From contig NZ_CVPC01000009.1 in assembly GCF_001049735.1 (NCBI RefSeq), positions 1-64,000 of the forward strand: 64,000 bases of DNA. Direction: 5' to 3'. A program made the translations under genes and the position numbers. Origin of the DNA: Nereida ignava. Its GTDB lineage: Bacteria; Pseudomonadota; Alphaproteobacteria; Rhodobacterales; Rhodobacteraceae. This document shows positions 54,213 to 63,556 of the stretch, piece by piece. Under the pieces are notes generated by a model. That model was given only the letters and a program-made list of their open reading frames with translations. It was not told the origin of the DNA and searched no databases. Positions within the stretch are counted from its first letter, which is position 1, and each line of letters begins with the position of its first letter.

Positions 54213-55126
54213 GCGCTTTTGGTGAGGGCCAGAAACACTTCTTCCAGGTCGGCTTCTTCGGTGCGCACGTCTGCGATTTTGACGCCCGCCGCGCGCACCG
54301 CATCAAGGACTGCATCCGCTGGTGTGGTTTTGCGGTTGTAACTGAACGCGATCTGGCCGCCGTCGCGTACGCTCATCTCTACGCCCTGTGGCAGATCAAT
54401 CGTACTTGGATCACCCTCAGAGGGTGTGATCAAGAGCGTTTTTGCATCGACCCGTCCCAATAGGTTTTGCGTAGTGTCCTGCGCAACTTTCTCGCCGTGG
54501 TTGATGATGGCGATTTCGTCACACATTTCTTCAGCTTCTTCGAGGTAGTGCGTGGTCAGGATAATCGTCATGCCCTGTTCGTTCAGCTTACGCACATTCT
54601 CCCAAAGCATATTACGCAGTTCAATATCAACGCCTGCGGTGGGCTCGTCCAGAACCAGTACGTTGGGCGCGTGAACCAATGCTTTGCCAAGCAACAGCCG
54701 TCGGCGCATGCCACCAGAAAGCGAACGCGCATAGGCATCGCCTTTGTCTGCAAGGCCGATGATCTCAAGGATCTGATCCGTGCGCCGCTCAGCCTTTGGG
54801 ACGCCGTAAAGCCCTGCCTGCATTTCCATTGCGCCGCGCGGTGTAAAGAATGGATCGAGGTTAAGCTCTTGGGGCATCACACCAATGCTGGCGCGCGATT
54901 GCCTTGGATTGATGTCCTGATCAAACCCCCAAATCTTTACGTTACCTGATGATTTAAGCACCAAGCCCGCCAGAATATTGATGAGAGTCGACTTGCCTGC
55001 ACCGTTTGGCCCCAAAAGCCCAAAGATGGACCCTTTAGGGATGGTTAGGTCGATGCCTTTCAAGGCCTCATGCCCGCTGGCATAGGTCTTGCGCAGTCCG
55101 GTGATTTCTATGGCGGATTGGTCCAT
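54209..55126 (-). CDS. Orphan ABC exporter ATPase
   Basis: 305-residue ATPase of the YadG/NodI class: Walker A GPNGAGKST, Q-loop MPQE, signature LSGGMRRR, Walker [13 protein letters not shown], switch His in TTHY, and a C-terminal extension ending in EEVFLAL. It is a clear paralog of the ATPase at 11080-12042 (shared EALKG, VPQELNL/MPQELNL, EPTAGVD[IV]ELR). No permease gene is adjacent; neighbours run in the opposite direction. It may serve a permease elsewhere. Confidence 0.9.
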   Translation of the reverse strand: MDQSAIEITGLRKTYASGHEALKGIDLTIPKGSIFGLLGPNGAGKSTLINILAGLVLKSSGNVKIWGFDQDINPRQSRASIGVMPQELNLDPFFTPRGAMEMQAGLYGVPKAERRTDQILEIIGLADKGDAYARSLSGGMRRRLLLGKALVHAPNVLVLDEPTAGVDIELRNMLWENVRKLNEQGMTIILTTHYLEEAEEMCDEIAIINHGEKVAQDTTQNLLGRVDAKTLLITPSEGDPSTIDLPQGVEMSVRDGGQIAFSYNRKTTPADAVLDAVRAAGVKIADVRTEEADLEEVFLALTKSA

Positions 55127-55213
55127 GTCGGTCTTGCCCCTGCGCGTGTCATGTATATCTTAGGGCCAGACTTAGAGCGGGCGACGCCCCGCGACAACCA
55201 AGGACATTGCATC

Positions 55214-55393
55214 ATGGCAACACAAGCCCCTGAAACACGTATCGTCGAGCAATACCGCGTGGCCTGTGATGGCGGTGAGGGCGCGCTTGGCCACCCTCGC
55301 GTTTGGCTGCAAATCCCGCAAGAGCACGGTTGGGTTGAATGCCCCTACTGTGACTGCAAAATGATCCATCAGGATCACCAAGACAAAGCGTAA
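55214..55393 (+). CDS. Zinc-finger CHCC domain protein (NDUFS6-like)
   Basis: 59-residue protein. ATG 55214 begins MATQAPETRI; an upstream in-frame ATG at 55070 overlaps the divergent ATPase gene and is unlikely. Ligands are Cys18, His27, Cys43 and Cys46 (VACDGGEG, GHPRV, VECPYCDCKM), the zf-CHCC pattern of mitochondrial complex I subunit NDUFS6. In alphaproteobacteria the homolog is thought to be a complex I accessory subunit. It precedes polA by 58 bases. Confidence 0.9.
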   Translation: MATQAPETRIVEQYRVACDGGEGALGHPRVWLQIPQEHGWVECPYCDCKMIHQDHQDKA

Positions 55394-55451
55394 ACCACCG
55401 CTGCGGCGCTGTGATCGTTTGGTGGCGCTTACTTAATCTGGAGCGACCCCT

Positions 55452-58244
55452 ATGACTTTTGGACCCGGCTGCCATCTGCACCTTATCGACGGATCAGCAT
55501 TTATCTTCCGTGCCTATCACGCGTTGCCACCGCTGACCCGCAAGTCAGACGGGCTGCCGATTGGTGCAGTATCGGGCTTTTGCAACATGTTGCAGCGCTA
55601 CGTTGAGGGCAACACGGGCAGTGATGTAACCCATTTGGCCGTCATCTTTGACAAGGGCAGTCATACGTTCCGCAACGATATGTATGATCTTTACAAGGCC
55701 AATCGCGATGCGATGCCCGAGGACCTACGCCCGCAAATCCCGTTAACCCGCAAAGCGACCGAAGCGTTTAACATCGCGTGCAAAGAGCAGGCTGGCTATG
55801 AGGCGGACGATATCATTGCGACGCTCGCGCGCATGGCGCGTGAAGCGGGTGGGCGCTGCACGATCATTTCAAGCGATAAAGATCTGATGCAACTTGTCGG
55901 TGGCGGAGTTGAGATGTTCGACGCCATGAAAAACAACCTGATTGATAGCGAAGGAGTTGAGGCAAAGTTTGGTGTTGGCCCTGAGCGTGTTGTGGATGTG
56001 CAGGCGCTTGCAGGCGATAGCGTTGATAACGTGCCGGGCGCGCCGGGTATCGGCGTGAAAACTGCTGCGTTGTTGATCAATGAGTATGGCGATCTGGAAA
56101 CGTTGCTGGACCGCGCGTCTGAGATCAAACAGCCCAAACGCCGTGAAACGCTGATCAATCACCGCGAACAAATTGAGCTGTCAAAACGTCTTGTGACCCT
56201 CGATGATCAGACGCCGTTGGATTATGGCCTCGATGATTTGGAAGTTCGCGACCCTGATCCGGAGCAGCTTCTGGCCTTCTTGGCTGAGATGGAGTTCCGC
56301 ACCCTGACGCGGCGCATTGCTGATACTTTGGGCGCAGAGGCTCCTACCATTGAAGATACGCCTGTCATCAGTGCAGACGCACCCGAAGCCGAAGCGGTGC
56401 CTTTTGATGCAGCCGCCTATGAATGGGTGAAAACCTCAGAAGCCCTCCAGTTGTGGATCGACCGTATTTATGCCCGTGGTTATGTGGCGGTGGATACGGA
56501 GACAACTGGCCTGAACGAGATGATTGCCGATCTGGTGGGCGTTTCTTTATGCGTGGATGCGGGCAAGGCCTGCTATATTCCGCTGACCCATAAAGGTGGC
56601 GATGCGGATGATTTGTTCGGGGATGACACGCTGGCCGAGGGGCAAATGGATTTTGCCACTTGCCTGAGTATGCTCAAGCCAATGCTTGAAGACCCGAGCA
56701 TCGTGAAAATCGGCCAGAACATGAAATACGATGCTAAGATTTTTGCTAATGAAGGCATCGCCGTGCACCCGATTGATGACACGATGTTGATGTCTTACGC
56801 CATGAACGCCGGTTTGCATAACCACGGTATGGATGCACTGTCGGATCGGTATTTGAGCCATACACCAATCCCGATCAAGCCGCTTTTGGGCACAGGTAAA
56901 TCAGCGCGCACCTTTGACCGCGTCCCTGTTGAGGAGGCGGTGCCTTATGCGGCAGAGGATGCGGATATCACGCTACGCTTGTGGCAGTACTTCAAGCCAC
57001 GGTTGCACCGCAGCCAAGTCACCAAAGTCTATGAAACGCTTGAGTGTCCTTTGGTGCCTGTGTTGGCCCAGATGGAGCGGACAGGTGTGCAAGTTGACCG
57101 CGATACTCTGAGCCGGATGTCAAATGCCTTTGCCCAGAAAATGGCAGGGCTTGAGGACGAAATTCACAAGCTAGCGGGACGTAGCTTTAACGTAGGCTCC
57201 CCCAAACAATTGGGTGAAATCCTATTTGATGAGATGGGTATCGAGGGTGGCAAGAAGGGCAAAACCGGTGCGTATGCAACGGGTGCCGAAGTGCTTGAGG
57301 ACCTTGCCACCGAGCATGATCTGCCGGCCCGTGTTTTGGATTGGCGGCAGCTGAGCAAGCTGAAATCGACCTACACAGACGCGCTGCAAGATCACATCAA
57401 TCCACATACGGGCCGCGTTCACACAAGCTATTCAATCGCTGGTGCCAATACTGGCCGCCTTGCCTCTACGGATCCGAATTTGCAAAACATTCCAATTCGT
57501 TCTGAGGAGGGCCGCCGCATTCGTGAGGCGTTTGTAGCCCCTGAAGGCAAAGTGCTTGTGGCGCTAGATTACAGTCAGATTGAGCTGCGGATATTGGCCC
57601 ATATGGCTGATATTGCGGAGCTAAAGCAGGCATTTAAGGACGGTTTGGATATTCACGCGCTAACTGCATCCGAGATGTTCAATGTCCCCCTTGATGAGAT
57701 GACACCTGACGTACGCCGCCAGGCAAAGGCCATCAATTTCGGAGTGATCTACGGCATTAGTGGCTTTGGTCTTGCGCGCAACTTGCGCATTCCGCGTGCT
57801 GAGGCGCAGGGCTTTATTGACCGCTATTTTGAACGCTTCCCCGGCATCAAGGATTACATGACCGAGACGAAAGCTTTTGCAAAAGAGCACCTGTACGTTG
57901 AGACGCTTTTCGGACGCAAAATCAACACGCCAGAGATTGCCGCCAAAGGTCCGCGGGCTGGCTTTGCGCAACGCGCCGCCATCAACGCCCCCATTCAGGG
58001 CACTGCGGCGGATGTCATTCGTCGTGCGATGATCCGGATGCCTGATGCTATTGCTGATTTGCCTGCCAAGATGCTTTTGCAGGTACATGACGAGCTGTTG
58101 TTCGAGGTAGATGCGGACGCCGCTGACGCACTAACGGCTGTGGCCAAAGAGGTGATGGAGAACGCGGCCAACCCGGCGGTACATCTTGATGTGCCGCTGA
58201 TTGTTGATGCGGGTCGCGGGGCGAACTGGGCTGAGGCGCATTAG
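55452..58244 (+). CDS. polA: DNA polymerase I
   Basis: 930-residue repair and replication polymerase. The N-terminal 5'-3' exonuclease (about 1-290) includes HLIDGSAFIFRAYHAL and YEADDIIATLAR. The 3'-5' exonuclease keeps its DEDD Asp and Glu in VAVDTETTGLN (about 343-353), so proofreading should be active. The polymerase domain has motif A ALDYSQIELRILAHMA, motif B RRQAKAINFGVIYGISGFGL and motif C LLQVHDELLFEV. The C-terminus DAGRGANWAEAH is normal. Convergent with DUF1285, 6 bases between stops. Confidence 0.97.
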   Translation: MTFGPGCHLHLIDGSAFIFRAYHALPPLTRKSDGLPIGAVSGFCNMLQRYVEGNTGSDVTHLAVIFDKGSHTFRNDMYDLYKANRDAMPEDLRPQIPLTRKATEAFNIACKEQAGYEADDIIATLARMAREAGGRCTIISSDKDLMQLVGGGVEMFDAMKNNLIDSEGVEAKFGVGPERVVDVQALAGDSVDNVPGAPGIGVKTAALLINEYGDLETLLDRASEIKQPKRRETLINHREQIELSKRLVTLDDQTPLDYGLDDLEVRDPDPEQLLAFLAEMEFRTLTRRIADTLGAEAPTIEDTPVISADAPEAEAVPFDAAAYEWVKTSEALQLWIDRIYARGYVAVDTETTGLNEMIADLVGVSLCVDAGKACYIPLTHKGGDADDLFGDDTLAEGQMDFATCLSMLKPMLEDPSIVKIGQNMKYDAKIFANEGIAVHPIDDTMLMSYAMNAGLHNHGMDALSDRYLSHTPIPIKPLLGTGKSARTFDRVPVEEAVPYAAEDADITLRLWQYFKPRLHRSQVTKVYETLECPLVPVLAQMERTGVQVDRDTLSRMSNAFAQKMAGLEDEIHKLAGRSFNVGSPKQLGEILFDEMGIEGGKKGKTGAYATGAEVLEDLATEHDLPARVLDWRQLSKLKSTYTDALQDHINPHTGRVHTSYSIAGANTGRLASTDPNLQNIPIRSEEGRRIREAFVAPEGKVLVALDYSQIELRILAHMADIAELKQAFKDGLDIHALTASEMFNVPLDEMTPDVRRQAKAINFGVIYGISGFGLARNLRIPRAEAQGFIDRYFERFPGIKDYMTETKAFAKEHLYVETLFGRKINTPEIAAKGPRAGFAQRAAINAPIQGTAADVIRRAMIRMPDAIADLPAKMLLQVHDELLFEVDADAADALTAVAKEVMENAANPAVHLDVPLIVDAGRGANWAEAH

Positions 58245-58250
58245 CGCGGC

Positions 58251-58829
58251 TCAGGTCTCCAAATCAGCCGAGCGGATGAGCGGAAAGAAACTTCCCTGAG
58301 AGGTGACGCCAAACCATTTTGCGCCCTCGTGGTCTTGGTGGTGCCCGATATCAGCAAGCCGGTAGAATGACTTGCGATCAATCAACGCCTCAAGATTGCT
58401 ACGTACCAGAATATAGGGTGAGGGTTCGCCTGCATCGCTATAACTGACGCGAATGGGGTGATCTGGGCCAGCTACGACCACATCACCTACGTTCGTGTGA
58501 AACGTCAGCCCGCGTTGCGTTTCGTCAAAATCAATTGCCACAAACGGCGCGTCCACCACCCGAAGGCCTACTTTTTCGACTGGCGTGACCAAAAAGTATT
58601 TGTCGCCCTCGCGTTTCAAAATTGTTGAAAACAGTCGCACGAGCGGTTGCCTGCCGATGGGGGTGCCTTGGTAAAACCAGGTGCCATCGCGTTTGATTTC
58701 CATGTCTAAATCGCCGCAGAAAGGCGGATTCCACAGATGAACCGGCGGTAAACCTTTGCCTTTTTGCGCGGCCTGCGCGGATGCGGCGATGCCTTCTGCG
58801 GACGGGGGCACATTGATGTGATCGCTCAT
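58251..58829 (-). CDS. DUF1285 domain protein
   Basis: 192-residue conserved protein of the DUF1285 family (about residues 30-185). It includes LWNPPFCGDLDMEIKRDGTWFYQGTPIGRQPLVRLFSTILKREGDKYFLVTPVEKVGL, the diagnostic opening, then DAPFVAIDFDETQRGLTFHTNVGD. Function not established in the family. It is divergent from the moxR operon with a gap of about 68 bases. Confidence 0.92.
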   Translation of the reverse strand: MSDHINVPPSAEGIAASAQAAQKGKGLPPVHLWNPPFCGDLDMEIKRDGTWFYQGTPIGRQPLVRLFSTILKREGDKYFLVTPVEKVGLRVVDAPFVAIDFDETQRGLTFHTNVGDVVVAGPDHPIRVSYSDAGEPSPYILVRSNLEALIDRKSFYRLADIGHHQDHEGAKWFGVTSQGSFFPLIRSADLET

Positions 58830-58897
58830 TGTTTTGTCATTTGCCCTTTGCGTTTTACATGGTTTGATAACGATATATGCGGTTGAGGAGATTTGTC

Positions 58898-59899
58898 ATG
58901 GCCGAAGCAGAAATGGTGGCGCAAATAGATGCGCTGGGCGTGAAACTGGCGGCGGCCAAAACGAGCATCACCAAACGCTTTATCGGCCAAGAGCGTGTGG
59001 TTGAGTTGTGTCTCGCGGCGCTACTATCTGGCGGCCATGGCCTGTTGGTTGGTCTGCCGGGGCTGGGCAAAACGCGGCTTGTTGATACTCTTGGTACTGT
59101 TATGGGGCTTGATCAGCGCCGTGTGCAATTCACACCCGATCTGATGCCCGCCGACATTATTGGGTCCGAAATTCTTGATGATGTGGACGGAAAGCGCGCG
59201 TTCCGGTTCATCGAAGGCCCTATTTTTTGCCAGCTTTTGATGGCGGACGAGATCAACCGCGCCAGCCCGCGTACCCAATCGGCCTTGCTGCAAGCTATGC
59301 AAGAACGTGAAGTTAGCGTGGCTGGTGAACAGCGAGCTTTGGGTGATCCGTTCCATGTGTTGGCCACGCAAAACCCCATTGAGCAGGAAGGTACGTACCC
59401 GTTGCCAGAGGCCCAACTGGACCGTTTTTTGGTGCAAATTGATGTGAAAAACCCGGATCGTAGCACAGAGCGTGACATCCTGTTAGCAACGACAGGCGCC
59501 GAAGATGCGGTGTCTGAGCAGGTTTTTGAGGCCACAGAGTTACGCGATGCCGAACGGCTCGTGCGCCGAATGCCTGTGGGCGATGCTGTGGTTGACGCGA
59601 TTTTAGATTTGGTGCGTGCATGCCGACCTGACGAAGCCACAGCCTCAGAACAAGTCCGCGAAGCTGTTGCATGGGGGCCGGGTCCGCGTGCGGCACAGGC
59701 CTTGATGTTGACCGTTCGGGCGCGCGCATTGCTTGAGGGTCGCTTAGCGCCATCCCTTGAAGACGTGGCCGCCATGGCCGTGCCGGTAATTAAGCACCGT
59801 ATGGCGCTGTCATTTGCGGCGCGTGCCCAAGGCGTAGCTCTTGAGGCGCTGATCTCATCTGTCGCTGCTGATTTGGGTGCGGGATCAAAGGCCGCGTAA
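58898..59899 (+). CDS. MoxR family AAA+ ATPase
   Basis: 333-residue AAA+ chaperone-like ATPase. ATG 58898 is used; the frame extends seven codons upstream. Walker A is GLPGLGKTR (52-60), Walker B LLMADEINRASPR (Asp117, Glu118), sensor 1 ATQNPIEQEGTYPLPEAQLDRF. MoxR proteins act with VWA-domain partners encoded beside them. Its TAA overlaps the next ATG by one base, starting a tight operon. Confidence 0.95.
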   Translation: MAEAEMVAQIDALGVKLAAAKTSITKRFIGQERVVELCLAALLSGGHGLLVGLPGLGKTRLVDTLGTVMGLDQRRVQFTPDLMPADIIGSEILDDVDGKRAFRFIEGPIFCQLLMADEINRASPRTQSALLQAMQEREVSVAGEQRALGDPFHVLATQNPIEQEGTYPLPEAQLDRFLVQIDVKNPDRSTERDILLATTGAEDAVSEQVFEATELRDAERLVRRMPVGDAVVDAILDLVRACRPDEATASEQVREAVAWGPGPRAAQALMLTVRARALLEGRLAPSLEDVAAMAVPVIKHRMALSFAARAQGVALEALISSVAADLGAGSKAA

Positions 59900-60774
59900 T
59901 GGTGGCATCGGCTCTCTCCACACGGCTAGGTGCCGAGAGTGAGGCAAGCAAGCTGCCCGCGTTGCAGGTGGCAGCAGAGCAGCTGGCCTCAACGGTGATG
60001 ATGGGCGTGCATGGACGGCGCAGGGCCGGCATGGGCGAAGAGTTCTGGCAATATCGTCACCACCGCGCCGGAGATGAGCCGCGCATGATTGACTGGCGAC
60101 GTTCGGCAAAATCCCCCGACACTCGGTTTGTCCGCGAGTTAGAGTGGCAAACGGCGCAGAGTGTTTCAATGTGGGTCGATCCTGCCGCCTCCATGCGCTT
60201 TGCAAGCAAAGGTAATCCAACCAAATCAGAACGTGCACAGCTGTTGGGGCTTGCCTTGGCGATCATTATGTTGCGTGGCGGAGAACGGGTTGGGCTGACG
60301 GATGGTGACACCGTTCCGCGCGCCGGGATGGGACAGTTGACGCGTGTTGCTGCGGCACTGTCGAAGGCCGAGATTGACGCGGACTTTTCTGCGCCTGATG
60401 CGCGTCAGTTGGCAGCGCATTCAACGGCTGTTTTCATAAGTGATTTTCTGGGCGATCTTGCTGCAATTGAAGCCGCTGTTTCCGAGGCCGCCTCACGCGG
60501 GGTACGCGGTGTTTTGATCCAAACGCTGGACCCACAAGAAGAAGTCTTTCCCTTCAAGGGGCGCACTATTTTTGAGAGTATTACCGGTGTGCTACGCCAC
60601 GAAACCAAGCGCGCGGGTGATCTGCGGGACCGCTATCTGGAACGACTGGCCGCGCGCAAGGCGGCCCTTTCGGGATTGGCAAGCGCGACAGGTTGGCAGT
60701 TTCACACGCACCACACGGATCAGTCGCCTCAACTGGCGTTGCTTTGGGCTTATCAAGCCTTGGGCAGGACTTAG
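59899..60774 (+). CDS. DUF58 domain protein, MoxR partner
   Basis: 291-residue protein with the DUF58 core (about 40-270): GVHGRRRAGMGEEFWQYRHHRAGDEPRMIDWRRSAKS, the hallmark opening with DxRxIDW, then WVDPAASMRF where a VWA-like metal site would lie, and VFISDFLG. Such proteins act next to MoxR ATPases, probably as substrates or clients. It starts one base inside moxR and ends directly before the next gene. Confidence 0.93.
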   Translation: MVASALSTRLGAESEASKLPALQVAAEQLASTVMMGVHGRRRAGMGEEFWQYRHHRAGDEPRMIDWRRSAKSPDTRFVRELEWQTAQSVSMWVDPAASMRFASKGNPTKSERAQLLGLALAIIMLRGGERVGLTDGDTVPRAGMGQLTRVAAALSKAEIDADFSAPDARQLAAHSTAVFISDFLGDLAAIEAAVSEAASRGVRGVLIQTLDPQEEVFPFKGRTIFESITGVLRHETKRAGDLRDRYLERLAARKAALSGLASATGWQFHTHHTDQSPQLALLWAYQALGRT

Positions 60775-63552
60775 ATGTCGGCCGTATTCAACATCGCATT
60801 CGGTGCGCCATGGCTGTTGCTGGGTTTGTTGGCCCTGCCGATCTTATGGTTTTTACTGCGCGCCGTGCCGCCTGCGCCAATCAAACGCCGGTTTCCTGCG
60901 GTGTCACTCCTGCTTGGGCTTAAGGATACAGAGGTTGAGGCTGACAAAACGCCATGGTGGCTGATGTTGCTGCGAATGTTGGCCGTTGCGGCGGTAATCA
61001 TCGGCTTTGCTGGCCCGGTTTTGAACCCTTCAGCGGAGACGCAAAATACTAAGGGGCCTTTGGTCATTGTTATTGATGGCACTTGGGCCAGCGCGCAAAA
61101 TTGGCCAGCGCAACTGGACAGAATTGACAGTGCGTTAGAGGCAGCGTCCCGCCAAGGTCGGCGCGCTGCAGTAGTCCGTTTAACTGACCCTGTGGTTGGT
61201 CTTGAGTTTGCAGCGGCGGATGTTTGGCGCAGCCGTCTTGCGGGGCTGGCCCCCCAACCTTGGGCGGCCACAAGCGGTCCTGATTGGGTGGCGGATGTGC
61301 CTGAGGGTGCGCAAGTTTTGTGGATGAGTGACGGCTTGGCGCGTGAGGAGCGTTTGCCTTTACTTGCAGCACTTCAGACCAAGTCAGAGGTCACAACATT
61401 TGAGGAAAGCGCCCCGATTTTCGGCCTTACGCCCGCGGTTTTGCAAGACGGTGTTGTCATAATTGAAGCCCTGCGCAACAGATCCGGCACAGCACAAGAG
61501 ATAATCGTAAACGCTGTGGGTCGCGATCCTGCAGGCATTGAGCGCGTACTAACGCAGGTGCCTCTCTCTTTTGCGGCCTTAGACATGAGCGCGCAGGCAG
61601 AGATAGTCCTACCGGCTGAGCTGCGTAATCGTGTGAGCCGCTTTGAAATTGAAGGCATCGCAACCGCTGGGGCATTCACCCTTTCTGATGATGAGCTACG
61701 GCGACGTGAAATTGCGCTGATTGACGGGCGCAGTGCCGGTGAGGGCGCACAACTACTGTCTCAGCTTTATTACTTGGAACGTGCGCTGCGTCCTACTGCG
61801 GACCTTATCCAAGGCGCATTGCCGGATGCGTTGTTGGCTAATCCTGATGTGATTGTTTTAGCTGACGTGGCTAATTTAACCCAAGCAGAGACACAGGGGT
61901 TGACGGATTGGGTTGAAAGCGGCGGGCTGATGTTGCGATTTTCTGGGCCGCGCCTTGCGGCCAGTGATGTGGCGCGAGGCGCACAAGACCCCCTTATGCC
62001 CGTACGCTTGCGGTCTGGTGGGCGTTCAGTTGGCGGTGCGATGTCGTGGGGCGAGCCGAAATCGCTTGCGCCATTTGCTGCTGATACACCGTTTTATGGC
62101 CTCGATGTTCCTGCGGATGTTGCGATCAACAGCCAGCTTGTTGCAGAGCCTGATTCGAATTTGGCACAGCGCGTTCTGGCTGAACTGAGCGATGGCACGC
62201 CGCTGGTCACACGCAAGGCACTTGGACAGGGGCAGGTTGTCTTGTTCCACATCACTGCAAACGCCGAGTGGTCTAACCTTCCGTTATCTGGCTTGTTTGT
62301 GCAGATGCTGGAACGGCTTTCAATCAGCGCACGCGGACAAGGTGATGCGGCGGGTGATTTGCAGGGAACCACTTGGCAGTTGACGGCAGAACTTGGCGCG
62401 AATGGGCGGCTTGAAGCCGTGAACACGCAAGCGGGCCTAAGCGGCGAGCAACTTGAATTAGCCCTCACTGATGGTGGCGTGAATGATCAAGTGCGTCCCG
62501 GAATTTACACCAGCGATGCACGCAGTCTGGCGCTTAATGTGTTAGGCAGTGGTGCGCGTCTTGCGGCGCCTGATTGGCCAAGCAGTGTCGTGGTTGAGGG
62601 GCTTAGCCTGCCCGCAGAGCAGCCGCTGAAAGGTTGGCTTTTGAGCGTAGCTTTGGCGTTCCTGTCAGTCGACATTATCGCCTCGCTTTGGCTTGCGGGC
62701 CGTCTTTTGGGACCAAGCGTCGCGGCGATTTTCCTTGGGGCTTTTTTGCCCAATTTAAGTATTGATCCGGCCTATGCGCAGGGCGGGCAGCCCAATGATA
62801 TTCGCGCGATTGAGGCCACGGCAGAGGTCTCGCTTGCTCATGTTTTGACGGGTGATGCGCGTGTGGATGAAATGGCGCTTGCGGGTCTGCGCGGGCTCTC
62901 GGATGTACTTTTTCGGCGCACATCGGTTGAGCCAACAGTGCCAACATCCATTGATTTGGGAACTGATGAGCTTGCGTTTTTTCCGTTTCTGTACTGGCCT
63001 ATCACCGCGAACCAGCCCCTGCCGTCGGCGGATGCTTATGCCAAGCTTAACAACTATTTGCGCACTGGCGGTATGATCCTTTTCGACACGCGGGACGGTA
63101 GCACAACCTCGTTTGGTGCAAACAGCCCCGAAGGGAAACGCCTGCAGTTGATTGCGGCACCGCTTGATATTCCCGCGCTGGAGCCGCTTCCGCGCGGGCA
63201 TGTTCTAACGCGGTCGTTTTATTTGCTGCAGGACTTTCCCGGACGTCATACCAGCCGTGATGTGTGGGTGGAGGTGTCGCGCAGTGATGTTGGCGACGGT
63301 ACTGATTTACTCGCCCAAAACCGCAATGACGGTGTGAGCCCTGTGGTGATCGGTGGTAATGACTGGGCGGCGGCATGGGCTGTAAGTCCGTCTGGTGGAC
63401 CTATGGCGCCAATCGGTCGTGGGCGTGCAGGGGAGCGGCAGCGCGAGATTGCTTACCGGTTTGGGGTGAACCTGATCATGTATGTTCTGACGGGCAATTA
63501 TAAGGCGGACCAAGTGCATGTTCCCGCCTTGCTTGAACGGTTGGGGCAGTGA
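60775..63552 (+). CDS. BatA-N / DUF4159 membrane protein
   Basis: 925-residue inner-membrane protein. The N-terminal BatA-type segment (about 7-85) has two membrane helices (PWLLLGLLALPILWFLL, LLRMLAVAAVIIGFAGPVL). A long periplasmic-type middle region follows, with a glutamine-amidotransferase-like part. Another membrane segment pair is near 615-660 (WLLSVALAFLSVDIIASLWLAGRLL). The C-terminal DUF4159 domain (about 690-915) includes FFPFLYWPITANQPLPSADAY and YLRTGGMILFDTRDG. It belongs to the MoxR-DUF58 operon, a likely envelope or stress quality-control unit of unknown client. Confidence 0.92.
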   Translation: MSAVFNIAFGAPWLLLGLLALPILWFLLRAVPPAPIKRRFPAVSLLLGLKDTEVEADKTPWWLMLLRMLAVAAVIIGFAGPVLNPSAETQNTKGPLVIVIDGTWASAQNWPAQLDRIDSALEAASRQGRRAAVVRLTDPVVGLEFAAADVWRSRLAGLAPQPWAATSGPDWVADVPEGAQVLWMSDGLAREERLPLLAALQTKSEVTTFEESAPIFGLTPAVLQDGVVIIEALRNRSGTAQEIIVNAVGRDPAGIERVLTQVPLSFAALDMSAQAEIVLPAELRNRVSRFEIEGIATAGAFTLSDDELRRREIALIDGRSAGEGAQLLSQLYYLERALRPTADLIQGALPDALLANPDVIVLADVANLTQAETQGLTDWVESGGLMLRFSGPRLAASDVARGAQDPLMPVRLRSGGRSVGGAMSWGEPKSLAPFAADTPFYGLDVPADVAINSQLVAEPDSNLAQRVLAELSDGTPLVTRKALGQGQVVLFHITANAEWSNLPLSGLFVQMLERLSISARGQGDAAGDLQGTTWQLTAELGANGRLEAVNTQAGLSGEQLELALTDGGVNDQVRPGIYTSDARSLALNVLGSGARLAAPDWPSSVVVEGLSLPAEQPLKGWLLSVALAFLSVDIIASLWLAGRLLGPSVAAIFLGAFLPNLSIDPAYAQGGQPNDIRAIEATAEVSLAHVLTGDARVDEMALAGLRGLSDVLFRRTSVEPTVPTSIDLGTDELAFFPFLYWPITANQPLPSADAYAKLNNYLRTGGMILFDTRDGSTTSFGANSPEGKRLQLIAAPLDIPALEPLPRGHVLTRSFYLLQDFPGRHTSRDVWVEVSRSDVGDGTDLLAQNRNDGVSPVVIGGNDWAAAWAVSPSGGPMAPIGRGRAGERQREIAYRFGVNLIMYVLTGNYKADQVHVPALLERLGQ

Positions 63553-63556
63553 CGCG

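Noticed and set aside
59113-59775. Minus-strand frame of 220 codons inside moxR
   Set aside because: Antisense shadow of a well-supported AAA+ gene; Arg/Ser-rich product without domains.
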